Assembly: GCF_026262505.1 (NCBI RefSeq)
Contig: NC_067204.1
Span: forward strand, 8,589,797 to 8,653,796
Source of the DNA: Trichomonas vaginalis G3
Lineage: Eukaryota > Parabasalia > Trichomonadida > Trichomonadidae
DNA length: 64,000 nucleotides
Direction of reading: 5' to 3'
The translations under genes and the position numbers were made by a program. The notes under the pieces are model-generated. The model saw nothing but the letters and a program-made list of their open reading frames with translations. It did no database searches and was not told where the DNA came from. Below, in pieces: positions 37,401 to 45,826 of this stretch. How positions within the stretch are numbered: position 1 is the stretch's first letter; each line of letters starts with the position of its first letter.

Positions 37401-40175
37401 TCCTGTAACATTAAATGTCAATGGATTGGAACCAGCGATTTGAATATTAACAGGAAAATCAAATGCAGCAGCATGTACTGACTTGAAATTCAATTGTAAT
37501 GTCTGTGAATCATGTGCAGGAATACGACCATTCATTGGAATAATCTGTAATTCAGCAGTGTTATCATAAGAAATGCTGAATATTGCATCGTCATCACCAG
37601 AATTTTTGATTCTTAGTGCTTGAGATTTTAATATTCCGATAGGTATCAATCCCAAATTGACGAATTTCTTGTTCAATGAACATTTAGGAGCTCCAATATC
37701 ACCAACACATTTAAGAGATCTCGTTTGACCTCCTGAAACGTTCAACAACAAAGTTGCTTCATCATGGGAATGAGTTTGTGGGAAATAAGTAACTTCGATG
37801 TTTTGTGTTGAATCAGGATCGATTTTACCACTTGTTTGTGATAAACTGAAAACCGGAGTTAACCCTGTCCACGAATATTCAGCAATAGAATTCGATTTGT
37901 TTATAATTGTCACGAATTCCTTGATGTAAGGTGAAACAGAGTCAGGCGAAAATCTGAATTCAATCATCTGTCTTGATAATTGTAATTCTATTGGAACAAC
38001 TTGCGCAGAGACATTAAATGTGTAATTATGATGTCCGTTGATTGTATATTGTATTGTTCTCATGAAATTCTGTTGTTTTGTACTGAAGAATCTGATATCG
38101 AAACCAGCAGTTTGTTTTGGCAAAATTACTTGTGATGATGGTGATGATTTCGATAATTCTTCGTACTCGTATTTCATGGAAACAACAATATGCTGCTGCA
38201 AGTTATTAGTTATTGTAAATGATTTAGCTGATGTTGAATAAACAGAAACATGGCCAAAATTAACAGTTTGATGACTTGCAGAAACCAATAATTGTTGTGC
38301 TGGTGTTAATGGTTTAGAACATTCATTAATTTCTGCAGGTGTTGTTGGCTTCGGTTTGAATTTCTTCTTGATAAGAACATTCTCATCATTATGCGATCGT
38401 TTTGTATTCAAAACTTGATCGGGATCATCTCCATTTTGAGAGGAATAACCGTTTTTTGAAGTATTTGAGAAATACAAAGGATTTGAAGGGTCCAAAATCT
38501 TTGGTTCGGGTGGTTGCAAACCGTTATACAAATCATCATTTTTCTCTTCTTCTTCGGCTTGTTTTGACTTAAGAGTTTTCATTTGTGTTGACACGTATTC
38601 TTTCAAATCTTCTTTAGTGAATTGTCCTTGTGTTGTTTTGAGGTATTCTTCGCCTTCGCTCTTTAGTTTCGATCTCAACTGTTGGAGACGAGTTACTGAC
38701 TCTCTTTTGGCTGCATACTCAGTAATGTATCCATCAAATCTTTCTCTCATTTGACTGGAATGTCTGATTCCTTCCAAACCATCAGTAAACCTTCTGTCTG
38801 GATGTTCTGCGGAATATTTCGCGTTCTCATTGGTTTCGTAAACAGGAACACGTCTAAATGGTTTGTCTGATAATTGCCCACAAACTCCAATTAAATTGAT
38901 TTCTTTGACAACTAAACCATCGTTAAAAGTGACATTTGTATTGAAATTGAATTCACCGTAATTTTTAGGGAAGAAAATCACTTTTACGACTGATGATGAT
39001 TCCTTTGGTATTGTACCTTTGGAAGGCTCGAATCTGAAGTGAGCAATTGGCTCAATTTTGTATTCAATCGGAAGGAATTTTGATGTATTGAAGATTGTAA
39101 GTTCTTTGACTGTTTTTGCTTCGATTTCGCACTTGTCAAAGACAAAATCATACGAAGATAGCTTCAAATAACTTTGAACTCCCTTACCGGACATTGAAAA
39201 TTCCAAATGTTGTCCGGTTTCCACGACTTCTATTGTATTTACTTGGTTGAATTGTAAATCTATATCTTCTAGTATCGGTTTGGATGGAATCGGAGGAATA
39301 AATTGGAAATCTATATCCATTTTTCCATTTGGCTCAAGAGTTCCTTCAGATGGGTAAGCTTTGAATACAATCTCTTCTTCTGCAGGTCGTTTAGGTTTGG
39401 CTTTTCCCTTGTTGGTGTCTTCTGAACCTAAAATCACAAATGATCTTTTTGAAGCTCCATTGTTTATGAGCTGTGCTGTAATAATACGTTTCTGTCCAAA
39501 GAAGACTGTATCAAAATCGAAACTTTTAATGGATTTTCCTTGATATGAGAGAGATAAAGTATGAGCGACTGCTTCTGCTGTAATAACGATTGGTTTTACT
39601 TGCTCTGATGATCCTTTGACATTAACATTGAGATTTATAGTAACAGGACCTGGCTGAGGTATCTTAATTGTTGCAGAAATTTCGACAGATTTACTTGGTG
39701 CAATATTTCCACTTGAAGGGCTGAGAGAAAGTATATCATTTTCCCATTTTAATTCGAATGAGCCTTCTCTTACACCAATGTTTGTCATTGAAAATGCGAA
39801 CTTGTAGGCGAAATCTGTAGGAATAGATCCTAGTCTGATATTTTGTGTATCAGGAACAATTCTAGGACTTGGAGGTGTAGCTGTGACTGGAATTGAAATC
39901 TTTTGCTTTGGGCATTCAACAAAAAGTTCAGCAGATTTTGGCTGATCATCTTTTGGCGAATATTTAATTGTAGCATTCACTTCGAGTCCGGGTGGGACAA
40001 TAATTGTTGGCTGTGTGAAAAGTAAGAATGGTGAATTTGGTGAAAGTTTGAATCTAATTGGCATCGGAGACTTTCCACAATTAGTGGCCCAAACTTGAAT
40101 CGAGTCGGACTCACCTGCTTTTAAGTCTCTAAAGTGGACGGAGTCCGGAACTACTTGAATTAGCCCCTTCTCCAT
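31500..40175 (-). CDS. CFAP47-like axonemal protein with ASH/MSP repeats and CH domain
   Basis: A single frame of 2,891 residues from the ATG at 40175 (MEKGLIQVVPDSVHFRDLKAG; the upstream frame starts with TTG). It is built from many ASH/MSP-type immunoglobulin-like repeats, marked by recurring patterns such as VSVKPGTTGQLTVNFVP and FEPSKGTIPKESSSVVKVIF. A helical calponin-homology-like region sits near the middle (about residues 1375-1600, KTVKFILRYLNALS ... FLQSMGCLVSH). A charged coiled stretch lies near 480-570. ASH repeats plus a central CH domain are the layout of CFAP47, a central-apparatus protein of motile flagella (3,187 residues in human). HYDIN and CFAP65 are alternatives, but CFAP47 fits the CH domain best. 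Trichomonads are multiflagellate, so the role fits. Confidence 0.75.
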   Translation of the reverse strand: MEKGLIQVVPDSVHFRDLKAGESDSIQVWATNCGKSPMPIRFKLSPNSPFLLFTQPTIIVPPGLEVNATIKYSPKDDQPKSAELFVECPKQKISIPVTATPPSPRIVPDTQNIRLGSIPTDFAYKFAFSMTNIGVREGSFELKWENDILSLSPSSGNIAPSKSVEISATIKIPQPGPVTINLNVNVKGSSEQVKPIVITAEAVAHTLSLSYQGKSIKSFDFDTVFFGQKRIITAQLINNGASKRSFVILGSEDTNKGKAKPKRPAEEEIVFKAYPSEGTLEPNGKMDIDFQFIPPIPSKPILEDIDLQFNQVNTIEVVETGQHLEFSMSGKGVQSYLKLSSYDFVFDKCEIEAKTVKELTIFNTSKFLPIEYKIEPIAHFRFEPSKGTIPKESSSVVKVIFFPKNYGEFNFNTNVTFNDGLVVKEINLIGVCGQLSDKPFRRVPVYETNENAKYSAEHPDRRFTDGLEGIRHSSQMRERFDGYITEYAAKRESVTRLQQLRSKLKSEGEEYLKTTQGQFTKEDLKEYVSTQMKTLKSKQAEEEEKNDDLYNGLQPPEPKILDPSNPLYFSNTSKNGYSSQNGDDPDQVLNTKRSHNDENVLIKKKFKPKPTTPAEINECSKPLTPAQQLLVSASHQTVNFGHVSVYSTSAKSFTITNNLQQHIVVSMKYEYEELSKSSPSSQVILPKQTAGFDIRFFSTKQQNFMRTIQYTINGHHNYTFNVSAQVVPIELQLSRQMIEFRFSPDSVSPYIKEFVTIINKSNSIAEYSWTGLTPVFSLSQTSGKIDPDSTQNIEVTYFPQTHSHDEATLLLNVSGGQTRSLKCVGDIGAPKCSLNKKFVNLGLIPIGILKSQALRIKNSGDDDAIFSISYDNTAELQIIPMNGRIPAHDSQTLQLNFKSVHAAAFDFPVNIQIAGSNPLTFNVTGQSELPHVQLSVNAFEFGRLFVGSSSSIEATIQNTGQIPAILFLDLSAHPDFRIEYSTELADGANNETTNSISLVSNPIFVTKNEYLPTTESTSTAIESQINESQAAISETSDDDNNGLVYKFYLLEGTSIKFNLVFQPSTAAEHSFELPFTMMNVISASSFHLQPIVSAEAIKAPITISSTALDFGIMPIYNPQNPHARSISRVISLVNESKNPIPWRIDNSALGNPAAFSFEPFNDTIAPGATTVVHVLFTAREAVPYNVHLPLLVKMAKEKEESMVSEIQLAGVGTSKLFSISQPNVVLPIVPLGVKSQMTVYVNNDGFIGSNLRVQTSASETSFPVKVSFPDGNQLLHTTVKLPVVVSFQSNKPMAFSTMIGIIDDSGNGCSFTVTCATDNSVFTLYPFFYSNKPEIKSSKGSPITIDAKTIETSSFLPCRFLNAADIIELKGQEWKSTYNPKTVKFILRYLNALSVNTQISDFPGDFIRNNGSTLLELVENISGGRRPNVDNSEKVKDDINSRQLDAMKKIVRFLQSMGCLVSHIKPEYLLDRQEFVNVMRYRITKQLLGIDYFNAPSLSSFDQTKLSEFTNSKSFSNALMQRLKIAENFYSELSNECWMFIIMQLFKVFIVGRIDQERLNQQPGFSDAVKSLTQSTSRFANMDDTLNEICRPNKNVPLSNIYSTAECTLLKWISVHSCVQYQDWQKSVNCFDALSDATCFAALLKAHTTALKVPLPNPLVDHSTPEDNAILFTSSLKSLKLAFSPTADEISSKSDCVLAIVSAYLFETLPRFIPISQVDFTTTLHKTISKAVQIQNPSKAEITYKAVLEGSAAYSLPNDCLVIPPNSSADLNVIFTARTIKKQTARLILTPLRPRYITSNTEDGETMPTTTRRESHVPIFSAPIVIDIYSDVSIVQPDMISAYEGIIYQPTKINLNVKNFIGVKSEAKLFYKISKIQDENGKQVGSNKSIATQIQEFIANPYESSKEEIVTSQSKTSNFTSLLKAHQNFVIDQTHVDFIDENSTQTVAIEFLPIDLCTYRLLLLFEDTNAGEFVIQVEAKSILPNAVEVAANKMKCEAGKKTSYSVNVDPINQALIKQLAYSYERVNNSGKFASDRKLQDMITSRCREMEAIFKSSFNQIKFNVSNSASTYFDIPSELVLSKNADPKTKPNALPITFKPTKAGEYPVKIVLTSNYDVRLFKASATAIPAVKEMSIEFNTVSGRQVHQDIPLTNPSEEVWNFKVQTTGDSCFNAPQRVSVKPGTTGQLTVNFVPLRVGQFKGELMLTNASSEATVIYKLTGVADEPPAEKKINVNCKARVPFEYELPVKAFVKNATVKVTTTVPIISFKPNIVFENGSITEPFKFNVIAQRSGVSAGTLTFTDIATGSYIWYVVEIHVDSPAPEQTITVNTSARKSATVSIKIQNPKDRTTTFTVSLSDEDLFGLKEFIVPPHGNMTYELVVSPLKAMNRTSSVYFYSDDDSEFWYALKINATEAPGQILAPMSSPLGKFATTTVTLENPLSKQANVRIENTNPTAFQVMAKRSLQLLPLEKRRIEIRYIPTSVGQKETAEISFLSQDVGDWTYSLSGNGKPPQPFSPTIVSSQIGVPMSALVLFNNSFPYPCRFNISIDSECEEGVFQFLVRKKLFTLEWFGEEYQVPFTFTPVTKGQFTAHIIVTFAGPARGDLPDNSSLLSSVRWIFPVIGNTLTAAAEAKVIKARANEFVSNNITLPLVGETEEFQASEYSVQVNLNQTNEFLRQILDIKPIEILKDGDSPDLIVNCNFSPMRPCNGTAQLRVKNPLGQEWQFDLTCTAERGKPIDTLQIESLLNKTGEVSITLPTVFRSQTPFHAYMISGSASEFTATPEHGFIEPQPGPNTETSIKIIFAPKMYGKVLRGMLVIDTLDAQFLFDVVGKTPEYVPPTVTAGSRLMQLQTTRQSVPSKNSTKRQESSMLRNSTKPRIISPNQGKHKII

Positions 40176-40696
40176 GAATGTTCGTTTTTTCGGCCTATTC
40201 AATTTTTTTCAGTATTGTATTTTTCAGTGAGCATATGTAAAATTTATACTAATGGCCAAAAGAACCATGAATATTTATAGAACCGAACAACATTATTAAT
40301 CCACACCTCATCGAGGCTGAAATTAAACATATTTCCACACCAATTAATAAATCATTCAAAAACTATACATGATACAAGTATAAATAATACTAACTTCAAG
40401 ATTCTAAGTGATATTTAAACGCTTGATGCATATTCTTACGTAAAAAATAATTCTAACATATAATCTTCATTATATATCATCCATGAATGTATACTTAATT
40501 TTATGACTTAAGTGAATAAATTTTGCACATTATTTGAAAATAATAATAGTTTATGGATGAAATTACAATATCTTAATGCGTTCGACTTTAGTTCTGTGAT
40601 GTATTCATTACATATCTACTAGCTTAGTTGTGTTTAATAAAACATATCTGCAGTCAATGCTTTTCACATGCAAAACTAAGACTTTTATATTTTTTG
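40176..40696. other. Divergent intergenic region
   Basis: Promoter region between the CFAP47-like gene and an ankyrin gene. On the minus strand TCACTGAAAAATAC lies about 50 nt before the CFAP47-like ATG; on the plus strand TTTTCACATGC lies about 30 nt before the ankyrin ATG. Neither is a clean Inr. No other structure is seen. Confidence 0.5.
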
Positions 40697-42151
40697 ATGC
40701 CATATCCAAAGATTCCTCCAATAAAATACAGTAAATTGAGAAGTATCTATAAATACTATATCGATTCATATATTGCATTATATCAGTTAAAAACGGAAAA
40801 TGAGGAAGAATTAAGGAAAATTTACAAAATGATCAAAATGGAATTGATTGATTCCAAGAAATGCCATCCCAAAAATGTTATTAAAAATATTTTAAATATC
40901 ATTCTGTATAATAATCGCTATGCAAAGTCATATTTGGAACTTGCAAAATTAATATTTGATGAATATCATGTCAACGAGGTCAGTGATATCATAAATATTT
41001 CAAACTTCCTGTTCTATAAAGAGTATGGAATTAAATTAAACAACTCTCAAGGTTTCGGCGAAATTAAATTAACAAATCTCGATGTTCATTCAGAAGATAC
41101 AATTTACAGAGCAATTATGTATAATGACCTAGATATATTCATCTCATTCACGGAGAGAGAAGGGTTTAATAAAAATAAAAAACTCAAGAGCAGTTTATAT
41201 CCAGAATCTAAAGCAAGATATTCATTACTTGAATTATGTTGTTATCACGGAGCAATTGATTGTTTCAAGTTTTTAAGAGTGAAATTTAACTCAAAAATAA
41301 CTCAAACATGCCTTCAATTTTCATTTTTAGGCAGAAACAAAGAGATCTTGAGTGAATGTTTGAAATATCAAAAACCAGATGAAGAATGTATGGAATATGC
41401 AATTATTTCACACAACATTGATTTTGTTACATTTTTGATGAAGGAACACAATATAGGGATCGATTTATTTTATTGTGCACAGTATAATAATCTTGAATCA
41501 ATGTTAGTCTATTCTGATCACAATTACAAAGACTATTTTAATTTTAACAAATGTTTACTCTATTCAGGAATGTTTGAAATTGCATCTCTATGCGAATATT
41601 TCATTTCACATGGTGCATTTATCAATGTGAGTAATTCTCACAGACAAACAACTCTTCATTTTGCAACAATTAATGATTGTAAAGAAATTGTGGAACTTCT
41701 TCTTCTACATGATGCAAATATCAATAAAAAAGATATTTACGGAAAAACTGCGCTTCATTGGGCAGCATATTATAATAGTAAGGAAACGGTCGAACTTCTT
41801 ATTTCATATGGTGTAAATATCAATGAGAAAGATGACTCTGGATATACTGCTCTCGATTTTGCGGCTTGTTTTAATCATTACGAAATTGCCCAACTTCTTA
41901 TTTCAAATGGCGCGAATATTAGTGAAAAAGTTAAAAATGAACTAACTGCCCTACATTTTGCAGGATTACATAATAGTAAAGAAACAGTTGGACTCCTCAT
42001 TTCTTATGGTGTAAATATCAATCAGAAAGATAAAACTGGATACAACGCTTTTAATTTTGCAACACATAGAAATAGTCAAGAAACAGCGGAACTTCTAATT
42101 TCATATGGTGCTACTATCAATGCAATGATTGCTAGAATGAAAATTAAATAA
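40697..42151 (+). CDS. DUF3447-type ankyrin repeat protein, 484 aa
   Basis: The ATG at 40697 (MPYPKIPPIKYSKLRSIYKYYIDSY) gives an N-terminus aligned with that of the gene at 21195 (FSELRSIGKYYIDSYNALYQLKTE), which supports the start. The helical DUF3447-type region (to about 305) is very similar to its paralogue. About five diverged ankyrin repeats follow (RQTTLHFATI, GKTALHWAAY, GYTALDFAAC, ELTALHFAGL, GYNAFNFATH). Together with 10688, 21195 and 28350 this is the fourth family member in the window. Function beyond protein binding is unknown. Confidence 0.9.
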   Translation: MPYPKIPPIKYSKLRSIYKYYIDSYIALYQLKTENEEELRKIYKMIKMELIDSKKCHPKNVIKNILNIILYNNRYAKSYLELAKLIFDEYHVNEVSDIINISNFLFYKEYGIKLNNSQGFGEIKLTNLDVHSEDTIYRAIMYNDLDIFISFTEREGFNKNKKLKSSLYPESKARYSLLELCCYHGAIDCFKFLRVKFNSKITQTCLQFSFLGRNKEILSECLKYQKPDEECMEYAIISHNIDFVTFLMKEHNIGIDLFYCAQYNNLESMLVYSDHNYKDYFNFNKCLLYSGMFEIASLCEYFISHGAFINVSNSHRQTTLHFATINDCKEIVELLLLHDANINKKDIYGKTALHWAAYYNSKETVELLISYGVNINEKDDSGYTALDFAACFNHYEIAQLLISNGANISEKVKNELTALHFAGLHNSKETVGLLISYGVNINQKDKTGYNAFNFATHRNSQETAELLISYGATINAMIARMKIK

Positions 42152-42725
42152 AGAATATCTTTTTGTGAAATAATAAATAGTGATATTTGTTAAGGATACA
42201 CTTTTTCTCCGTCTGACAATATTTTCAATTCTTGCGTTTAAGGTTAATTTTCAATGAATCCTTACATCTTATGTAAGGATTTTTTTTACCCAAGATACAG
42301 TATAGAAATTAGGCTCACCTTCATTATCAATATCGAAATTGCTTTTGTCAGAGTTAGGAACCATTCTCATTCCGAAATCTCAGGCAATCAAAACAAATGT
42401 AGAGATTTCATTAGTTTCTTTGTTTTGATTTATTTTTAAGTTTATAATTGAAATAATCTTGAAATCAATTGATTTTTGAAAATGATTAATCATAAGTGGT
42501 GATCTATTCAAGATTCTCTTCTTTAACGTATCCATCTCATCTAATATTTAAGTCAATTTATGCAATTCTTCACCCCATTTCAGATTGAATTTGTAGCCGT
42601 TCTAGAAATTTTCTCAAAAAGACATTAATAGCAACCACACATTTGAATTATCACATCATTTTTCCCGTTGGAAATTTTCTTGGGAAAAAAAAATCTAAAC
42701 TTTTTCTGTTATTTGTTGCAGAATA
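42152..42725. other. Intergenic region
   Basis: Contains GTTTAAGGTTAATTTTCAATGA (42236-42257), also found inverted inside the inverted-repeat element at 20.7 kb. It also has a short hairpin CCTTACAT/ATGTAAGG (about 42260-42278). TCATTTTTCCC at about 42656 is an Inr-like string but is 70 nt from the kinase ATG. Confidence 0.5.
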
Positions 42726-44504
42726 ATGGATAATATTGTGGACAATAAATATATCCTGCAACAAAAAATAGGTCAAGGTAGCTTCGGACAGATATATATT
42801 GCAATTGATAAAGATACTGGAGAGAGATATGCAGTCAAAGTCGAAGATAATAACGTTTCAGTTCCTCAACTATTATTTGAGGCGAGAATATATCAAATTA
42901 TGGCTGGTTCGACAAATATACCACGATTATTTTATCAAGCAGAAGATTTCGATCGAAATGTAATCGTAATCGAATTATTAGGCAACTCTTTAGAAGGCCT
43001 TCTTACAAAATGCAATCGTCACATGTCGGTCAAGACTGTTTGCATGCTTGCAGAACAAATGATTACTTCTGTTCAGTTTTTTCATTCAAAAAATTACATT
43101 CATCGTGACTTAAAACCAGACAACTTTGTGATGGGCAAAGGTAACTGCGCAAATAAACTGTATATTATCGATTATGGCCTCGCCAAACGTTACAGAGACC
43201 AAAATACGCATCAACATATAAAATTTTCATCAGGAAAATCACTTACAGGAACCGCAAGATATGCTTCTATTAATGCTCTTGCTGGTTACGAGCAGTCTCG
43301 TCGTGATGATATTGAAGGACTTGCGTATGTACTAATTTACCTATGTAAAGGATCACTTCCATGGATGGGAATTGATGCCAAAGATAGGAAAGAGAAATAC
43401 GCCAAGATTTGTGAGTCAAAACGTAAAACAAGTCCAGAAGTATTATGCCAAGGCCTTCCTTCTGTATTTGCACAGTTTCTGGTTATGGCTCGTGGCTTAT
43501 CTTTCGAACAAGAACCAGATTACGTCACTTATCGTTCACTTTTCAGAAATTATTTCATAAGCCAAAATTGGGTTTACGATTATCAATACGACTGGTCAGA
43601 AGTACCATATTCCACAATGGATGGTGCTGTTCCACGTCGTACTGTCCACAAGAGACGTCAAAATTACGCTGTTAACGCCACTTTTTCTTCTGATCAAAAA
43701 TACTTCTCAGTTGATGCCGTAAAAAGTGGCGAATTCGCAACAGTTGGCTCCCAAGAAAAGATGATCAAGCCACAAGTAACATTGCCTGACGTAGGAGCCC
43801 CAATAAACACGATTGACATGGTTGTTGCCGACGACAAAAAAGTCACAATTCAAGATAACGAACCGAAGAAAGCATCGCGATCAAAGAAACGCGTTGTTAA
43901 GAAAGGAACGAAGAAAGTTGTTAAAAAGAAGATGAAGAAGAGCCAAGCATCTCGTAAGCCTCTTCCTCATCAACCAACAGCTGGAATCATCCAAATAGAT
44001 CTCAACAAATCAAAAGAAGAAAGAAAACCATCAGTTGATGTAAAACAACAACAACAAAAAGTTGAAGAAGAACAAAGAAGAAAAGCGATGGAAGAAGAGA
44101 TGAAGAGAAGAGCAGCAGAAGAAGAACAAAGGAAGCGTAGATTGGAAGAAGAACAAAGAAAGAAACAACAACAAATGATAAATCAAAGTGAAGAAAGAAA
44201 GAAATCAAATGCTGCTGCTGTAAGAAGATCTTCAAGTGTTGAAAGGAAACATCACCACCATCATCACCATAGGCATCAGGAAAGAAACAAATCTGTTGAA
44301 CAACAACCGCAACAGATTGAAAAACAAAAAGAAATGAGTACTGATCGTTATAAATCTTCACAACCGTCGCCAAGAATAAAAAAGAGAAAAGTGGCTCTAC
44401 CGGAAGATATGACGAGTTTGAACACCGTTGACCAGTTTTTAATTAGAAGAGGTGCCATGACGCCTCAAAACCTTTCGCCTGCTAAAGTAAGCAAGAGGAA
44501 GTAA
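42726..44504 (+). CDS. Casein kinase 1 family protein kinase with long basic tail
   Basis: Residues 8-290 form a CK1-family kinase domain: Gly loop IGQGSFGQIY, VAIK-type AVKVE, catalytic HRDLKPDNF, a Mg-binding DYGLAK (CK1 members use DFG or DYG), the CK1 signature GTARYASINA, and the helix DDIEGLAYVLIY. All key catalytic residues are present, so it should be an active Ser/Thr kinase. Residues 375-592 are a low-complexity tail: Lys-rich blocks (KKRVVKKGTKKVVKKKMKK), a Glu/Arg/Gln coiled coil (EEQRKRRLEEEQRKK) and a His run (about 500-507). The tail probably directs localisation or substrate choice. Total 592 residues, longer than typical CK1. Confidence 0.92.
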   Translation: MDNIVDNKYILQQKIGQGSFGQIYIAIDKDTGERYAVKVEDNNVSVPQLLFEARIYQIMAGSTNIPRLFYQAEDFDRNVIVIELLGNSLEGLLTKCNRHMSVKTVCMLAEQMITSVQFFHSKNYIHRDLKPDNFVMGKGNCANKLYIIDYGLAKRYRDQNTHQHIKFSSGKSLTGTARYASINALAGYEQSRRDDIEGLAYVLIYLCKGSLPWMGIDAKDRKEKYAKICESKRKTSPEVLCQGLPSVFAQFLVMARGLSFEQEPDYVTYRSLFRNYFISQNWVYDYQYDWSEVPYSTMDGAVPRRTVHKRRQNYAVNATFSSDQKYFSVDAVKSGEFATVGSQEKMIKPQVTLPDVGAPINTIDMVVADDKKVTIQDNEPKKASRSKKRVVKKGTKKVVKKKMKKSQASRKPLPHQPTAGIIQIDLNKSKEERKPSVDVKQQQQKVEEEQRRKAMEEEMKRRAAEEEQRKRRLEEEQRKKQQQMINQSEERKKSNAAAVRRSSSVERKHHHHHHHRHQERNKSVEQQPQQIEKQKEMSTDRYKSSQPSPRIKKRKVALPEDMTSLNTVDQFLIRRGAMTPQNLSPAKVSKRK

Positions 44505-45226
44505 TAGAGAAATTTTTAATAAGTCCTCATCAAAAAAATTAATTTATATTGAGGATGCAAAATTTTGCGATATATTTGTTAAAATATTATAGTTTTTGTG
44601 TGAGTAAATATGATTGTAATATTATTTTTTGTTTTTTAATCGGTTTCCATATTTCCGAAACAATATCAAGAACGAATTTATTTTCTTTTTGCATTAATTT
44701 AACAAAAATCAAACGAACAAATATATTTCAACCTCAGCAATGAAACCTATTCGGAAGGGATAATCGTATTGTCCAAGACTTGATCTAAGACAAGTTATCA
44801 TCATAATTATTCAATACTTATATAGATTAATTCAATTGTTATCAGTAGATTACCAGATTTAGGACTGTGATAATGAAATCTTCGATGCATAATGACTATA
44901 ACCATAAATTCTATTTCACTCTTCAGTAATTAAGATACAACTATCTTAAGCGTTTATAATATTCAGCTCAAACAGGTTATATTCATATATTTGTATTGAG
45001 AAAATTTCTCCATTTTTTAGAATCGTAAAAAATCGATATGAACTTCTAATAGTTCTTTAAATTCAATACGCAAACATCGTCATAAATTTCGTGTTTATGG
45101 GTTTTTGAAAAATTTGTAAAGGAAAAATTTTAAAGATAGAAGCTTAAAATGGTTATTTTTATATATGGAATATAATAAACAATGAAGTAATAAAAACAAA
45201 AGTATAAAATAAAAAATGAATTGAAA
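44505..45226. other. Intergenic region between convergent genes
   Basis: AT-rich. No gene or clear repeat; several short ATTATCATNAT strings only. Confidence 0.55.
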
Positions 45227-45826
45227 TTAACACGGAGGAACATAAATATGCTGATAGATATCCACTGGCATGCCATTTGTACCCAAAGCTATTTGAATAA
45301 GGTTTGAAATTGGAGGATACCTAAAGGTTTGAGGCTGATTGATAATTTCTGGCTCGGGAGTTGATGATTGAATATAGGAATTGTCAGAGGAGGGCTCGCT
45401 ATGCATTTTGGAATTACGTCCTCTGTGTATTATATGTACGTTGTATCTATTCTTTAACGAATTTGCTGATCGTCCATTAAAGAATTGAGCGATAATTGAC
45501 CACTTAGAACCTAACTCAGTAACTTTTTTAAGCAGAAGGTCATCTTCTTCCCTGGTCCATGGAGCAATATTAATTCCGGGTGCAAGGTAGGTCTGGTATC
45601 TTTCGCGGCACTGACGAGTGGATTTTCCGGGGATTTGTTGAGCAACTTCCTTCCAATTTATATCTCCATTATAATGTTTTGCGAGAAATTTGATCATGGC
45701 GTCTTCGCAGACAGTAAATGCACGTTTCTTCTGTAACCTGTTAGTATCTTGAATCCTGTTCTTTTCAAGAGTAGCACGAAGGTTTAAATATTCATTGTAG
45801 TCAGCTTGGTTCTGGAGGGCTATCAT
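45227..45826 (-). CDS. R2R3-type Myb DNA-binding protein, 199 aa
   Basis: Two Myb repeats are visible. The first (about residues 35-82, KKRAFTVCEDAMIKFLAKHY ... WKEVAQQIPGKSTRQCRERYQTYL) and second (about 86-135, APWTREEDDLLLKKVTELGSKWSIIAQFFNGRSANSLKNRYNVHI) end in the expected recognition helices. The first conserved Trp of repeat 1 is replaced by Phe in RAFTVCED, as is common in protist Mybs. Trichomonas has a large Myb family, including the regulators of the iron-responsive ap65-1 gene; this protein is of the same small two-repeat type. A short Ser/Pro-rich C-terminus follows. The target genes are unknown. Confidence 0.9.
   Translation of the reverse strand: MIALQNQADYNEYLNLRATLEKNRIQDTNRLQKKRAFTVCEDAMIKFLAKHYNGDINWKEVAQQIPGKSTRQCRERYQTYLAPGINIAPWTREEDDLLLKKVTELGSKWSIIAQFFNGRSANSLKNRYNVHIIHRGRNSKMHSEPSSDNSYIQSSTPEPEIINQPQTFRYPPISNLIQIALGTNGMPVDIYQHIYVPPC

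Noticed and set aside
44002-44373. 123-codon minus-strand frame opposite the kinase tail
   Set aside because: It is the antisense of the Glu/Lys/His-rich kinase tail, giving Phe/Leu/Val runs; a shadow.
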